Source of the DNA: Amycolatopsis tolypomycina
GTDB taxonomy: Bacteria; Actinomycetota; Actinomycetes; Mycobacteriales; Pseudonocardiaceae
NCBI RefSeq assembly: GCF_900105945.1
Contig: NZ_FNSO01000004.1
Location: forward strand, 5,146,001-5,210,000
DNA: 64,000 nucleotides
Direction: 5' to 3'
Part shown: one piece after another, positions 8,234-16,327 of the stretch
Layout: the number at the start of each line of letters is the position of its first letter
Numbering within the stretch: the first letter of the stretch is position 1
Position numbers and translations under genes: made by a program
The notes under the pieces: model-generated
Seen by the model: only the letters and a program-made list of their open reading frames with translations
Database searches by the model: none
What the model was told of the DNA's origin: nothing

Positions 8234-8843
8234 GGGCCGGACAGTAACGGCTTCGCCGTGGGGAAACGACCGGATTACCCGCCGCTCGGTCCGACCGCAG
8301 CCGCAGCAGTGGGTGGTGCGGCCCCATCGGCACCACCGCGGCCGGCTGCGCCAGCGTGTCCACATCGGACACCAGGGCCGGCCGCGCGTCACCCGGCGTC
8401 AGGGAGCGGACGAGCGCCGGGCTGCCCGCGTGCACGCACAGGACCGGTGAGCAGCGCCAGGTTCGTGCGGCGTTCCGGTCACCGGCAACCTCGACCCGGT
8501 CACCGGCAACGAAAGCGAGATCACACTCGCACCTCAGTGCCGTCAGCCGGGCCGCCGGGTGCGGCCGCGAAATCTCCGGGTCCGGCCGCACGCCACGTCG
8601 AGCGTCGCCGGCTCCTCGCATAGCTCCATGGCACCCGAGTGTCGGCGCCGTTCCTTCGAACGAGCTGGGAACCGCCCGGATCTCCCCCACCAAAGGAGGT
8701 TGACACCGGAAAGTCATTCACCCACTCTTTCCGTTGTCCGCCGGAGGTTTCCTGGAGTTCACGAACCGGACCACAGCAGCTCACGAACCGGCCCCCTGCC
8801 GTGGGCACCATGAGGCGCCCACCCCCTCAGTGCTGGAGGACCC
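8234..8843. other. 610-bp intergenic region, no confident gene
   Basis: No reading frame here has convincing gene character. On the minus strand around 8280-8480 one frame looks weakly protein-like (VHAGSPALVRSLTPGDARP), which may be a decayed gene, but no family is recognisable. The right end holds the phosphoesterase promoter region with direct repeats TCACGAACCGG at 8759-8769 and 8781-8791, exactly 22 bases apart. Confidence 0.5.
8757..8789 (+). promoter_or_regulatory. Possible PHO box (PhoP site) before phosphoesterase gene
   Basis: Three consecutive 11-base units: GTTCACGAACC (8757-8767), GGACCACAGCA (8768-8778) and GCTCACGAACC (8779-8789). The first and third match the GTTCAC head of the 11-base direct-repeat unit of Streptomyces PHO boxes; the middle one is poor. 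The site lies 55-87 bases upstream of a secreted phosphoesterase start, where PhoP control would make sense. Tentative. Confidence 0.35.
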
Positions 8844-9710
8844 ATGATCCGCAAGCGGATCTTCGCCGCGGCCACGCTGGCCGCCGCCGTCACCGTCACC
8901 GCGGCCGTCCTCTCCGGGACGGACGAGCCCGCCGCCGTGCGGCCGGCCGCGGCCGCCGTGCCGGCGTTCGACCACGTCGTCCTGGTCATGTTCGAGAACA
9001 AGAAGTACTCCTCGATCAACGGCAGTTCCAGCGCGCCCTACTTCAACACCCTCGCCGCGCAGAGCGCGAAGTTCACGAGCTCCTTCGCGATCACCCACCC
9101 CAGCCAGCCCAACTACGTCGCCCTCTTCTCCGGCGCGACGCAGGGCGTCACCGACGACAGCTGCCCCGCCAACCTCGGCGCGAAGCCCAACCTCGGCCGC
9201 CAGCTGATCGACGCCGGCAAGACGTTCAAGGGCTACTCCGAAGCCATGCCCTCGGACGGCTACACCGGCTGCTCCAGCGGCACCTACCGGCGCAAGCACA
9301 ACAGCTGGGTCGACTTCTCGAACGTCCCCGCCGCGAGCAACGTCCGGTTCTCCGGCTTCCCCTCGGACTTCACCCAGCTGCCGACCGTCGCCTTCGTGAC
9401 TCCTGACATGTGCTCTGACATGCACGACTGCAGCATCGGCACCGGCGACACCTGGCTGAAGAAGAACCTCGACGCCTACGCCCAGTGGGCCAAGACGCAC
9501 AACAGCCTGCTGATCACGACGTTCGACGAGGACAGCAACACCTCGGTCAACCAGATCTTCACGACCTTCACCGGCGCGCACGTCAAGGTCGGCAGCTACA
9601 GCGAAACGATCAACCACTACACCGTGCTGCGCACCATCGAGGCGGCCTACGGCCTGCCCGGCATCGGCAACGCCGCGAGCAAGTCGCCGATCCTCGACGT
9701 CTGGCAGTAA
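8844..9710 (+). CDS. Secreted phosphoesterase (acid phosphatase/phospholipase C-like family)
   Basis: A 288-residue exported protein. A signal peptide (MIRKRIFAAATLAAAVTVTA) precedes the alkaline-phosphatase-superfamily phosphoesterase domain. The opening FDHVVLVMFENKKY carries the metal-binding Glu-Asn, THPSQPNYVALFSG carries the nucleophile region, and later LLITTFDEDSN and TINHYTVLRTIE supply further metal ligands. Such enzymes release phosphate from phosphomonoesters or phospholipids outside the cell. A GGAGGA ribosome site precedes the ATG. The MFS gene starts 5 bases after its stop. Confidence 0.88.
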   Translation: MIRKRIFAAATLAAAVTVTAAVLSGTDEPAAVRPAAAAVPAFDHVVLVMFENKKYSSINGSSSAPYFNTLAAQSAKFTSSFAITHPSQPNYVALFSGATQGVTDDSCPANLGAKPNLGRQLIDAGKTFKGYSEAMPSDGYTGCSSGTYRRKHNSWVDFSNVPAASNVRFSGFPSDFTQLPTVAFVTPDMCSDMHDCSIGTGDTWLKKNLDAYAQWAKTHNSLLITTFDEDSNTSVNQIFTTFTGAHVKVGSYSETINHYTVLRTIEAAYGLPGIGNAASKSPILDVWQ

Positions 9711-9714
9711 CCGC

Positions 9715-10953
9715 GTGTACCTCGCCACCATCGGCCGCCGAGAGCACGCCGCGAAGGGCAGGCTCTCGGCGGTCGGCGCGAACGTCTTCGCGCTCGGTGC
9801 CGTCAGCCTGGTCACCGACGTCTCGTCGGAGATGGTCACCGCGGTCCTGCCCGTGTACCTGGTCCTCGGGCTGCACCTCGGCCCCGCCGCATACGGGCTC
9901 GTCGACGGCCTCTACACCGGCGCGACGGCGCTGCTGCGGGTCGTCGGCGGGTACGTCGCCGACCGCGTCCGGCGGCGCAAGACCGTGGCCGGTGCCGGCT
10001 ACGCGCTGTCCGCGGTGGCGAAGCTCGGCCTGCTCGCGGCCGGGGCGTCGGCGGCCGCGATCGGCGCGGTGATCACGCTCGACCGCACCGGCAAGGGCCT
10101 GCGCACGGCGCCGCGGGACGCGCTGATCACGCTGTCGGCCCCCGAACCGCTGCTCGGCCGGGCGTTCGGCGTGCACCGGGCGATGGACAGCGTGGGCGCG
10201 TTCGCCGGGCCGCTGGTCGCGCTCGCCGTGCTGGCCGCGGTCGGCGCGGCCGACCCCGAGGCGTTCGACGCCGTGTTCGTCGTCAGCTTCTGCATCGCCG
10301 CGATCGGCGTGCTGCTGCTGGTGCTGTTCGTCCGCGACCGCCGGACGCCGAAACCGGCCGCGAACCCGGTTTCGCCCCGGGCGGCGGCCGCGTTGCTGCG
10401 CGGCGCCGGCGTGCGACGGCTGCTGGTGGCCGCCTGCGTGCTCGGGCTGGCCACGGTCGGCGACGGGTTCGTCTACCTGCTGCTGCAGCACAAGGAGGAC
10501 ATTGCCACCGGCTGGTTCCCGCTGCTCGCCGTCGGCACGAACCTCGGCTACCTGCTGCTCGCCGCCCCGCTGGGCGTGCTCGCCGACCGGATCGGCAGGC
10601 TGCCGGTGGTGCTCGGCGGCTACGGCGCGCTGGCGCTGGTCTACCTGCTGCTGGCCGGGCCGGTGTCCGGGTGGCCGCTGATCGTCCTGTCGCTCGCGCT
10701 GTACGGCGCGTTCTACGCGGCGACCGACGGCGTCCTCATGGCGCTGGCCGGCCCGCTGCTGCCGGAGTCGTTGCGCACCACGGGGATCTCCCTGGTCCAG
10801 ACCGCGCAGGCGCTGGCGTACTTCGCCTCGTCCGTCCTGTTCGGACTCGCCTGGCAGCTCTGGGGCGCCGACCTCGCCATCGCCGTCGCCGCGGGCGGGG
10901 CCGTGGTCGCGATCGCCGCGACTTTCGCGGTGCTGCGAAAGGCGACGGCGTGA
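9715..10953 (+). CDS. MFS transporter, 12 TM
   Basis: A 412-residue major facilitator with twelve hydrophobic segments. The loop 2-3 motif appears as GYVADRVRRRKTVAG, and a second copy, GVLADRIGRLPVVLGG, is in the C-terminal half, as expected for the duplicated fold. The region DRTGKGLRTAPRDALI is characteristic of a group of actinobacterial MFS proteins with no assigned substrate. The GTG at 9715 lies 5 bases after the phosphoesterase stop, and its own stop overlaps the next GTG, so three genes form one operon. Phosphate ester uptake or efflux cannot be distinguished. Confidence 0.88.
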   Translation: MYLATIGRREHAAKGRLSAVGANVFALGAVSLVTDVSSEMVTAVLPVYLVLGLHLGPAAYGLVDGLYTGATALLRVVGGYVADRVRRRKTVAGAGYALSAVAKLGLLAAGASAAAIGAVITLDRTGKGLRTAPRDALITLSAPEPLLGRAFGVHRAMDSVGAFAGPLVALAVLAAVGAADPEAFDAVFVVSFCIAAIGVLLLVLFVRDRRTPKPAANPVSPRAAAALLRGAGVRRLLVAACVLGLATVGDGFVYLLLQHKEDIATGWFPLLAVGTNLGYLLLAAPLGVLADRIGRLPVVLGGYGALALVYLLLAGPVSGWPLIVLSLALYGAFYAATDGVLMALAGPLLPESLRTTGISLVQTAQALAYFASSVLFGLAWQLWGADLAIAVAAGGAVVAIAATFAVLRKATA

Positions 10954-11924
10954 AGACCCGGATCCTGATCGCCGTCGTCGGCGTGCTCGTGCTGGCCGGG
11001 GCCGCGGTCGCGTACGTCGGCTTCGCGAGCGCCCGTAATCACGGTGTCACCGCGACCGGCGCGGTCAGCCTCGCGCCCGGTCCGCGGCTGCTGTTCCGCA
11101 GCACCGCCGACGCCGACCGCGGGCACGTCGCCACGGTGTCCGCCGGCGACCCCGGTGGCCCGCGCACGGTGTCGCCGCTGTCGTGCGCGCGGGTGTACGC
11201 CGCCGGTGGCACCGGGCTGTGCCTGCGCCAGGACGGCGACCTGACCACCTACCAGCTGGCGGTGCTCGACCGGACCCTGGCGGTGCAGCGGGAGCTCCCG
11301 CTGGTCGGGCTGCCGAACCGGGCGCGGGTGTCGGCGAGCGGCCGGATGCTCGCGTGGACGGTGTTCGTCACCGGCGACTCCTACAACGGCGGCCTGTTCT
11401 CCACCCGCGCCGGCATCCTCGACACGGCGACCGGCGACCTCGCGGGCACCCTGGAGGACTACGCGGTGACCCGCGACGGCAGGCCCTACCAGGCGGCCGA
11501 CGCCAACTTCTGGGGCGTGACGTTCACCCGCGACGACCGCCACTTCTACGCGACCATGTCGACGGCGGGCCACCGCTACCTGGTCGCGGGCGACTTCGCC
11601 GCGCACACGATCCGCACGCTGCGCGAGAACGTCGAATGCCCGTCGCTGTCCCCGGACGGGACGCGGGTGGCCTTCAAGTCCGCTGTGGACGGTGACCCCG
11701 CGAAGGGCTGGCGGCTGTCGGTGCTGGACCTCGCGGCCGCGAAGGTGACACCGCTGGCGGAGACCCGCAGCGTCGACGACCAGCCCGCCTGGCTCGACGA
11801 CCACACGATCGGCTACGGCCTGCCCCGCGGCCCCGGCCACGCGGACGTCTGGTCGGTCCCGGCCGACGGCTCGGGCGCGCCGCGGCTGCTGATCCCGGAC
11901 GCCGAGTCCCCGGCGGCCCTGTGA
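10950..11924 (+). CDS. Membrane-anchored TolB-like beta-propeller protein
   Basis: A 324-residue protein with an N-terminal signal/anchor helix (ILIAVVGVLVLAGAAVAYVG, about 4-23) and an extracellular domain of WD40/TolB-like blades. Blade hallmarks are SPDGTRVAFKS, DDRHFYATM and TRDDRHF-type turns. GTG start overlaps the MFS stop. The stop abuts the convergent MerR stop with no gap; both read through TGATCA. Probably a scaffold for the MFS or phosphoesterase partner; no enzymatic residues are evident. Confidence 0.8.
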   Translation: MKTRILIAVVGVLVLAGAAVAYVGFASARNHGVTATGAVSLAPGPRLLFRSTADADRGHVATVSAGDPGGPRTVSPLSCARVYAAGGTGLCLRQDGDLTTYQLAVLDRTLAVQRELPLVGLPNRARVSASGRMLAWTVFVTGDSYNGGLFSTRAGILDTATGDLAGTLEDYAVTRDGRPYQAADANFWGVTFTRDDRHFYATMSTAGHRYLVAGDFAAHTIRTLRENVECPSLSPDGTRVAFKSAVDGDPAKGWRLSVLDLAAAKVTPLAETRSVDDQPAWLDDHTIGYGLPRGPGHADVWSVPADGSGAPRLLIPDAESPAAL

Positions 11925-12269
11925 TCAGCGTTCGGTGGCCGAAAGCAGTCCGGCGAGGGCGGTCCGCGCGCTCTGGAGCGTCGCGATCCTGCGGTCGATG
12001 CCGCGCAGCTGCTCCCGGAGCACCGGCGCCGCGCAGTGCTCCAGCTCGAGGCCCGGCCCCTCGACGCAGGGCAGGACCTCGCGGATGACGGCGGTGGGCA
12101 GGCCGGCGGCGAGCAGGGCCCGGATGTCCCCGACGATCGCCGGAGCGTCCTCGGCGTACCGGCGATGGCCCCGCCCGGCCCGCTGCGACATGAGCAGCCC
12201 CTGCTCCTCGTAGTAGCGCAGCAGCCGCGGGCTGACGCCGGTCAGGCGCGCCAGCTCCCCGATCTTCAT
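11925..12269 (-). CDS. MerR family transcriptional regulator
   Basis: A 114-residue regulator. The N-terminal winged helix MKIGELARLTGVSPRLLRYY and the HRRYAEDA wing are classical MerR. A dimerisation coiled coil follows, then a short effector region with cysteines at about 68 and 79 (LPCVEG, EHCAAP). The C-terminus is short, as in small-molecule or redox sensors of the family. Divergent from the class IV aminotransferase across a 58-base gap containing a MerR-type promoter, its likely target. GGGGAGAT provides the ribosome site. Confidence 0.92.
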   Translation of the reverse strand: MKIGELARLTGVSPRLLRYYEEQGLLMSQRAGRGHRRYAEDAPAIVGDIRALLAAGLPTAVIREVLPCVEGPGLELEHCAAPVLREQLRGIDRRIATLQSARTALAGLLSATER

Positions 12270-12289
12270 GTGATCTCCCCCATCCGCGG

Positions 12290-12321
12290 TTGAACCTCAC
12301 ACCGGTGTCAGATTCTAGGGT
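12290..12321 (+). promoter_or_regulatory. MerR-type promoter and operator for aminotransferase gene
   Basis: TTGAAC (-35, 12290-12295) and TAGGGT (-10, 12316-12321) are separated by 20 bases. The spacer contains the perfect palindrome ACACCGGTGT (12299-12308), which extends to an imperfect 24-base dyad (12292-12315) with 10 of 12 pairs matched. This is the over-long, dyad-filled spacer that MerR activators recognise. The ATG at 12328 is where transcription should begin, so the message is likely leaderless. Confidence 0.75.
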
Positions 12322-12327
12322 GCCGGT

Positions 12328-13122
12328 ATGGCTCTCTACGTGGCACAACGAAACGGGCGGGCGGCGACGGCCGAGGAGCTGGCGCCGCTCGCGTTCGCCG
12401 GGTACGCCCACTTCACCGCCATGCAGGTGCGCGGCGGCCGGGTGCGTGGCCTCGACCTGCACCTGGACCGGCTGCGGTCGGCGTCGCTGGAGCTGTTCGG
12501 CCGGGCAGTGCCCGACGACCGGGTGCGTTCCTTCCTGCGGTCGGCGCTGGCCGGCAGCCCCGGTGACGTCTCGCTGGTCGCGACGGTGTCTTCCGGCGAG
12601 TTCACCGCGGACGCGGCCGCGGAGCCGGACGTGCTGGTCCGCACCGGGTCCCCGGCCGACGGGCCGGCCGGGCCGCTGGCGCTCGCGATCAGCGAGCACG
12701 AACGCTTCCTCCCGCACGTGAAGCAGGTCGGCGAGGCGGCCAAGACGTACCTGCTGCGCCAGGCCGCCGAGGCCGGTGCCGACGACGCGGCGTTCGTCGA
12801 CCGCCGGGGCCGGTTCAGCGAAGGCACCATCTGGAACCTCGCCTTCTGGGACGGCGCCGCGGTCGTGTGGCCGGATGCCCCGATGCTGCGCGGCACCACC
12901 ATGGGCATCGTGCGCAGGCAGCTCGACCGCCTCGGCGTGCCCCAGCACGTCCGGGAGATCACCCAGGCGGACCTGCCGGACCTGGCCGGGGCCGCGGTGC
13001 TGAACTCGTGGACACCGGGGGTCGCGGTCCACCGGATCGGTTCCGTGCCCCTGCCCGAGGCACCGTCCTTCCTGGCCTTGCTGCACCGGGCGTACCGGGA
13101 AGAGCCGCTCACCGCGCCCTGA
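12328..13122 (+). CDS. Class IV (branched-chain/ADCL fold) PLP-dependent aminotransferase family protein
   Basis: A 264-residue protein of the class IV PLP fold. Key parts are the KQVGEAAKTYLLRQAA segment with the expected PLP lysine, GADDAAFVDRRGRFSEGTIWNLAF (the conserved E-G-x-x-x-N block), and the MLRGTTMGIVR phosphate-binding loop. Members include branched-chain aminotransferases, D-amino acid aminotransferase and aminodeoxychorismate lyase. The shorter N-terminal domain and isolated setting make an atypical substrate likely. The adjacent MerR regulator and dyad promoter imply inducible expression. It ends 3 bases before the convergent membrane protein. Confidence 0.87.
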   Translation: MALYVAQRNGRAATAEELAPLAFAGYAHFTAMQVRGGRVRGLDLHLDRLRSASLELFGRAVPDDRVRSFLRSALAGSPGDVSLVATVSSGEFTADAAAEPDVLVRTGSPADGPAGPLALAISEHERFLPHVKQVGEAAKTYLLRQAAEAGADDAAFVDRRGRFSEGTIWNLAFWDGAAVVWPDAPMLRGTTMGIVRRQLDRLGVPQHVREITQADLPDLAGAAVLNSWTPGVAVHRIGSVPLPEAPSFLALLHRAYREEPLTAP

Positions 13123-13125
13123 GGA

Positions 13126-13539
13126 TCAGTCCAGTTTGCGCAGTCCGTCGAGGATGCGGCGCATCAGATCCGTGTCCGGTGGGGCGAAGGCGAACCGCGG
13201 CGCCGGAGCCCCCGCGGTCGCCGGGCGCGGGGGCGGGAGGACACCGGCCACCCGGGACGGCAGCCGGGCCATGGCGGGTTCGCGGCGGGTCTGGGCCGGG
13301 ATCGGCAACGTCGGCAGGGCCACCGTGCCCGCTTCGGCCAGCTGCCGCGTCACCAGCTCGCGGCGCAGACGCGACTGGATCCCGGCCACGGTGAAGTCCG
13401 GCTCCGCGCCGAATTCGGGTTCGGCCGGGGGCCGGCGTGGCCGCCGCCGCCGTTCCAGGGAGATCGCCCAGGCGGCGGCGGTGAACGCCGGAAGCAGCAG
13501 CCCGGCGACGATCGCGAGGCCCGGCAGGTCCACGGCCAT
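13126..13539 (-). CDS. Single-TM membrane protein, unknown
   Basis: A 137-residue protein with one N-terminal helix (LPGLAIVAGLLLPAFTAAAW, about 4-23), a basic juxtamembrane patch ERRRRPRRPP and a Pro/Ala-rich soluble tail ending DLMRRILDGLRKLD, probably a short amphipathic helix. No known family. The start at 13539 places the helix at the N-terminus; an in-frame upstream start would add an unlikely polar leader. It is transcribed toward the aminotransferase gene with a 3-base gap. Confidence 0.55.
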   Translation of the reverse strand: MAVDLPGLAIVAGLLLPAFTAAAWAISLERRRRPRRPPAEPEFGAEPDFTVAGIQSRLRRELVTRQLAEAGTVALPTLPIPAQTRREPAMARLPSRVAGVLPPPRPATAGAPAPRFAFAPPDTDLMRRILDGLRKLD

Positions 13540-13848
13540 CAGGCGGCCCCGGGCACAGGTAGGAGCATGACGTTCACTTCCGGACGGACGGTTCTTCCGC
13601 AGCATGGCCGACACCTGGATATTCGACTTTAACGAATTTTCGCGGACCCCGAAGCCCATCATGAATGACGGTCGACGCGCCCGCAAGCGGCCGAACGGGG
13701 TCGACCGTCCGGACGGTAAAACCGCAGCTCGGCATGGGTTCCGCGGCAGGTACACCGCGGCCCTCACCCAGTAGTACGGACACGGGTTCGATCCGGTTCA
13801 CCCGCGTTTTTGTACGATTCGTGTACACCGCGTCGGCAATCTGGGGAA

Positions 13849-14811
13849 ATGCGTATCCAGACCTGGCTCGTGGCCGCCACGCTGGCGCTCACCGGGCTCG
13901 CACCCGCGTCCCCGGCCCTCGCCGCGGACGGCAATCCGCTCGAGAAGACCAACGGCTTCTACGTCGACCCGGACTCGAACCCGGCGACGTGGGTCCGCGA
14001 CCACCCCGGCGACAGCCGCGCCGGCGCGATCCGGACGTCGATCGCCACCAAGCCCGGCGCCCGCTGGTTCGGCAACTGGAGCGGGGACATCCGCGCGGCG
14101 GTCGACTCCTACACCTACGCCGCCGACGTCGCCGACAAGCTGCCCGTCCTGGTCGCCTACAACATCCCGGGCCGCGACTGCGGCGGCGAGTCCACCGGCG
14201 GCGCCGGCAGCCCGCAGGCCTACCGCGACTGGATCTCCGCGTTCGCCGACGGCATCGGCGGCAAGCCGGCCGTCGTGATCATCGAGCCGGACGCGCTCGC
14301 CCAGCTCGACTGCCTGCCCGGCGACGCCCGCCAGACCCGCGTCGACCTGCTGAAGTTCGCCGCGACGCAGTTCGCGCAGAAGGCCCCGAACACCTGGGCG
14401 TACATGGACGGCGGCAACGCCACCTGGATCCCGGCCGCCACGATGGCTTCGCGGCTGAAGTCGGTCGGCGTGCAGTCCGTCCACGGCTTCGTGCTGAACG
14501 TGTCCAACTTCTACACCACGGCCGAGTCGACGGCCTACGGCAAGGCCGTCGGCTCGGCACTGGGGTACGCGGCGCCGTTCGTGGTCGACACCAGCCGCAA
14601 CGGCAACGGCCACGGCACCCCCGACGACAAGCTGTGGTGCAACCCGCCGAAGCGCAAGCTCGGCGCGACGGCCCAGCTCGGCGGCGGCCCGGAGATGCAG
14701 CTGTGGATCAAGGTCCCCGGCGACTCCGACGGCAGCTGCGGCTACGGCCAGGGCGTCCCGGCGGGCACGTTCAGCCCGGAACTGGCCGAGCACCTCATCA
14801 AGGGCGACTGA
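13849..14811 (+). CDS. Secreted glycoside hydrolase family 6 (cellulase)
   Basis: A 320-residue exported GH6 enzyme. The signal peptide ends near ALAADG (about residue 26). The catalytic region has NIPGRDCGGES with Asp110 and VVIIEPDAL with Asp148, matching the two conserved GH6 signatures. AYMDGGNATWI, NVSNFYTT and WCNPPKRKLG are further family blocks. It hydrolyses beta-1,4 linkages of cellulose with inversion. No carbohydrate-binding module is attached, so it is a bare catalytic domain of endoglucanase size. The ATG at 13849 follows a GGGG site and gives a clean signal peptide. The 3' end overlaps the convergent esterase by 14 bases. Confidence 0.93.
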   Translation: MRIQTWLVAATLALTGLAPASPALAADGNPLEKTNGFYVDPDSNPATWVRDHPGDSRAGAIRTSIATKPGARWFGNWSGDIRAAVDSYTYAADVADKLPVLVAYNIPGRDCGGESTGGAGSPQAYRDWISAFADGIGGKPAVVIIEPDALAQLDCLPGDARQTRVDLLKFAATQFAQKAPNTWAYMDGGNATWIPAATMASRLKSVGVQSVHGFVLNVSNFYTTAESTAYGKAVGSALGYAAPFVVDTSRNGNGHGTPDDKLWCNPPKRKLGATAQLGGGPEMQLWIKVPGDSDGSCGYGQGVPAGTFSPELAEHLIKGD

Positions 14812-16153
14812 CCAGGTCGCACGTCGTCGCCAGCTCCGCCGGGGTCGCCCCGGCGGGGCGGGCGATCGTCGCCGAGGCCGGCGGGCGCACCCCGCGCAGC
14901 CACCCGCCGAGCGCGTCGAACGCCGTCCGGAAGCACGGGCCGAGCGGGCGCAGGCGGTCCGGGAAGGCGTCGACGAGCCCGTCGACGTGGTTGCCGCCCT
15001 CGATCCGGTAGTACCGGTGCAGCGCCCCGCGCCCCGCGTCGCGGATCATCCGGTCGTAGACGTCGGAGTCGCGCGTGATCGGCAGCAGCGTGTCGAGGGT
15101 GCCGTGCAGGGTCAGCAGCGGCTTGCCGATCCGCCCGGTCAGGGAGATCCGGTCCACGGCCCGCGCCACCGAAGGCGGCCGTGTGACGTAGGCGTAGTCG
15201 GCGTCGCAGGCCGGCGTCCCACTGGCGCAGAACGGAGTGCCCGCCTCGAGTGAGCCGTCGAAGGACGGGTCGACCTCTTCGCGGTAGATCCGCTGGGTCA
15301 GGTCCCAGTAGACGCGGTAGTGGTAGTCCCACAGGAACTCCGACCCCGGCGCGAACCCGGCGTCCAAAATGGACTGGTGTGCCGCCGCGGACCCCGCCGC
15401 GTACGCCGGGTAGGCGCGCAGGGCCGGCGGCAGGAACGTGAGCAGGTTCGGCCCGTCCGCCCGCCACAGCGTCCCTTCCCAGTCGACACCGCCGTCGTAG
15501 AGCCACGGCCGGTTCTCCAGCTGCCACCGCACGAGGTACCCGCCGTTGGACAGCCCGGCGGCGAGGGTCCTGGTGACCGGACGGCCGTAGTGCCGGGCCG
15601 CGGCGGCGCGGGCGGCGAGCGTCAGCTGCGTGACACGCGAGTTCCACTCCGCGAGCGCGTCGCCCGGGCGGACGCCGTCGGTGAAGAACGCCGCGCCGGT
15701 GTTGCCCTTGTCGGTCGCGGCGAACGCGTAGCCTTCGGCGAGCGCCTGGTCACCGATGGCGCGGTCGTTCGCGTACTGCCGCCGCACGCCGGGCGAGCCG
15801 GCGACGACCAGGCCGCCGTTCCACCGGTCCGGCAGCCGCAGCACGAACTGCGCGTCGTGGTTCCAGCCGTGGTTGGTGTTCGCCGTCGAGGAGTCCGGGA
15901 AGTAGCCGTCGACCTGGACGCCGGGCACCGCGCCGAACGTGGGCAGCCCGGCCGACGTCAGCCCGGCCCAGTCGGCCTCGACGGTGTGCCCGGACGCGAG
16001 CGTGCCGGTCGTCGTCAGGTCGTCCAGGCACGCGACGACCTGCTGTTGCGCCCCGGGCACGGCCACCGCGCAGCGCCCGGCCGCAGCCGACGCCGTCGCG
16101 GGCAGCGCCGCCGTGAGCGCGCCCGCCAGAACCCAAGCCAGCCAACCCCGCAC
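14798..16153 (-). CDS. Secreted alpha/beta hydrolase, tannase/feruloyl esterase or hydroxybutyrate-oligomer hydrolase type
   Basis: A 451-residue exported protein with a signal peptide (WLAWVLAGALTAALPATASA). The nucleophile elbow is AAGLSNGGYLVRW, the acid lies in LTLHGTLDTLLPI, and the histidine in IEGGNHVDGL, a complete Ser-Asp-His set. Several cysteines (CAVAVPG, VACLDD, CASGTPACDA, GPCFRTAF) suggest disulfides typical of extracellular tannase-like enzymes. Substrate could be a plant aryl ester or a hydroxyalkanoate oligomer; the PHB depolymerase next door makes the latter worth testing. Start GTG 16153 has a strong GGAGGTG site. Confidence 0.75.
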   Translation of the reverse strand: MRGWLAWVLAGALTAALPATASAAAGRCAVAVPGAQQQVVACLDDLTTTGTLASGHTVEADWAGLTSAGLPTFGAVPGVQVDGYFPDSSTANTNHGWNHDAQFVLRLPDRWNGGLVVAGSPGVRRQYANDRAIGDQALAEGYAFAATDKGNTGAAFFTDGVRPGDALAEWNSRVTQLTLAARAAAARHYGRPVTRTLAAGLSNGGYLVRWQLENRPWLYDGGVDWEGTLWRADGPNLLTFLPPALRAYPAYAAGSAAAHQSILDAGFAPGSEFLWDYHYRVYWDLTQRIYREEVDPSFDGSLEAGTPFCASGTPACDADYAYVTRPPSVARAVDRISLTGRIGKPLLTLHGTLDTLLPITRDSDVYDRMIRDAGRGALHRYYRIEGGNHVDGLVDAFPDRLRPLGPCFRTAFDALGGWLRGVRPPASATIARPAGATPAELATTCDLVSRP

Positions 16154-16327
16154 GGTTCACCTCCACCTCGTCCGATTCCTCGAACCCAACCGCGCGCGGC
16201 GTCCGGGAGCCATCCCGCCGGCCACCATGAATCGCCGAGCCGTTGTGGTGGAGGGACACATGGTCTTCCCCGGCACGGCCGCCTTAGCGTCACTCGGGAC
16301 CCTCTCAACGACGAGAAGGAACCCACC

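Noticed and set aside
8356-8840. Overlapping open frames on both strands between the sirtuin and phosphoesterase genes
   Set aside because: No recognisable domain, no consistent ribosome site, and Arg/Pro-rich composition typical of out-of-frame reading in high-GC DNA.
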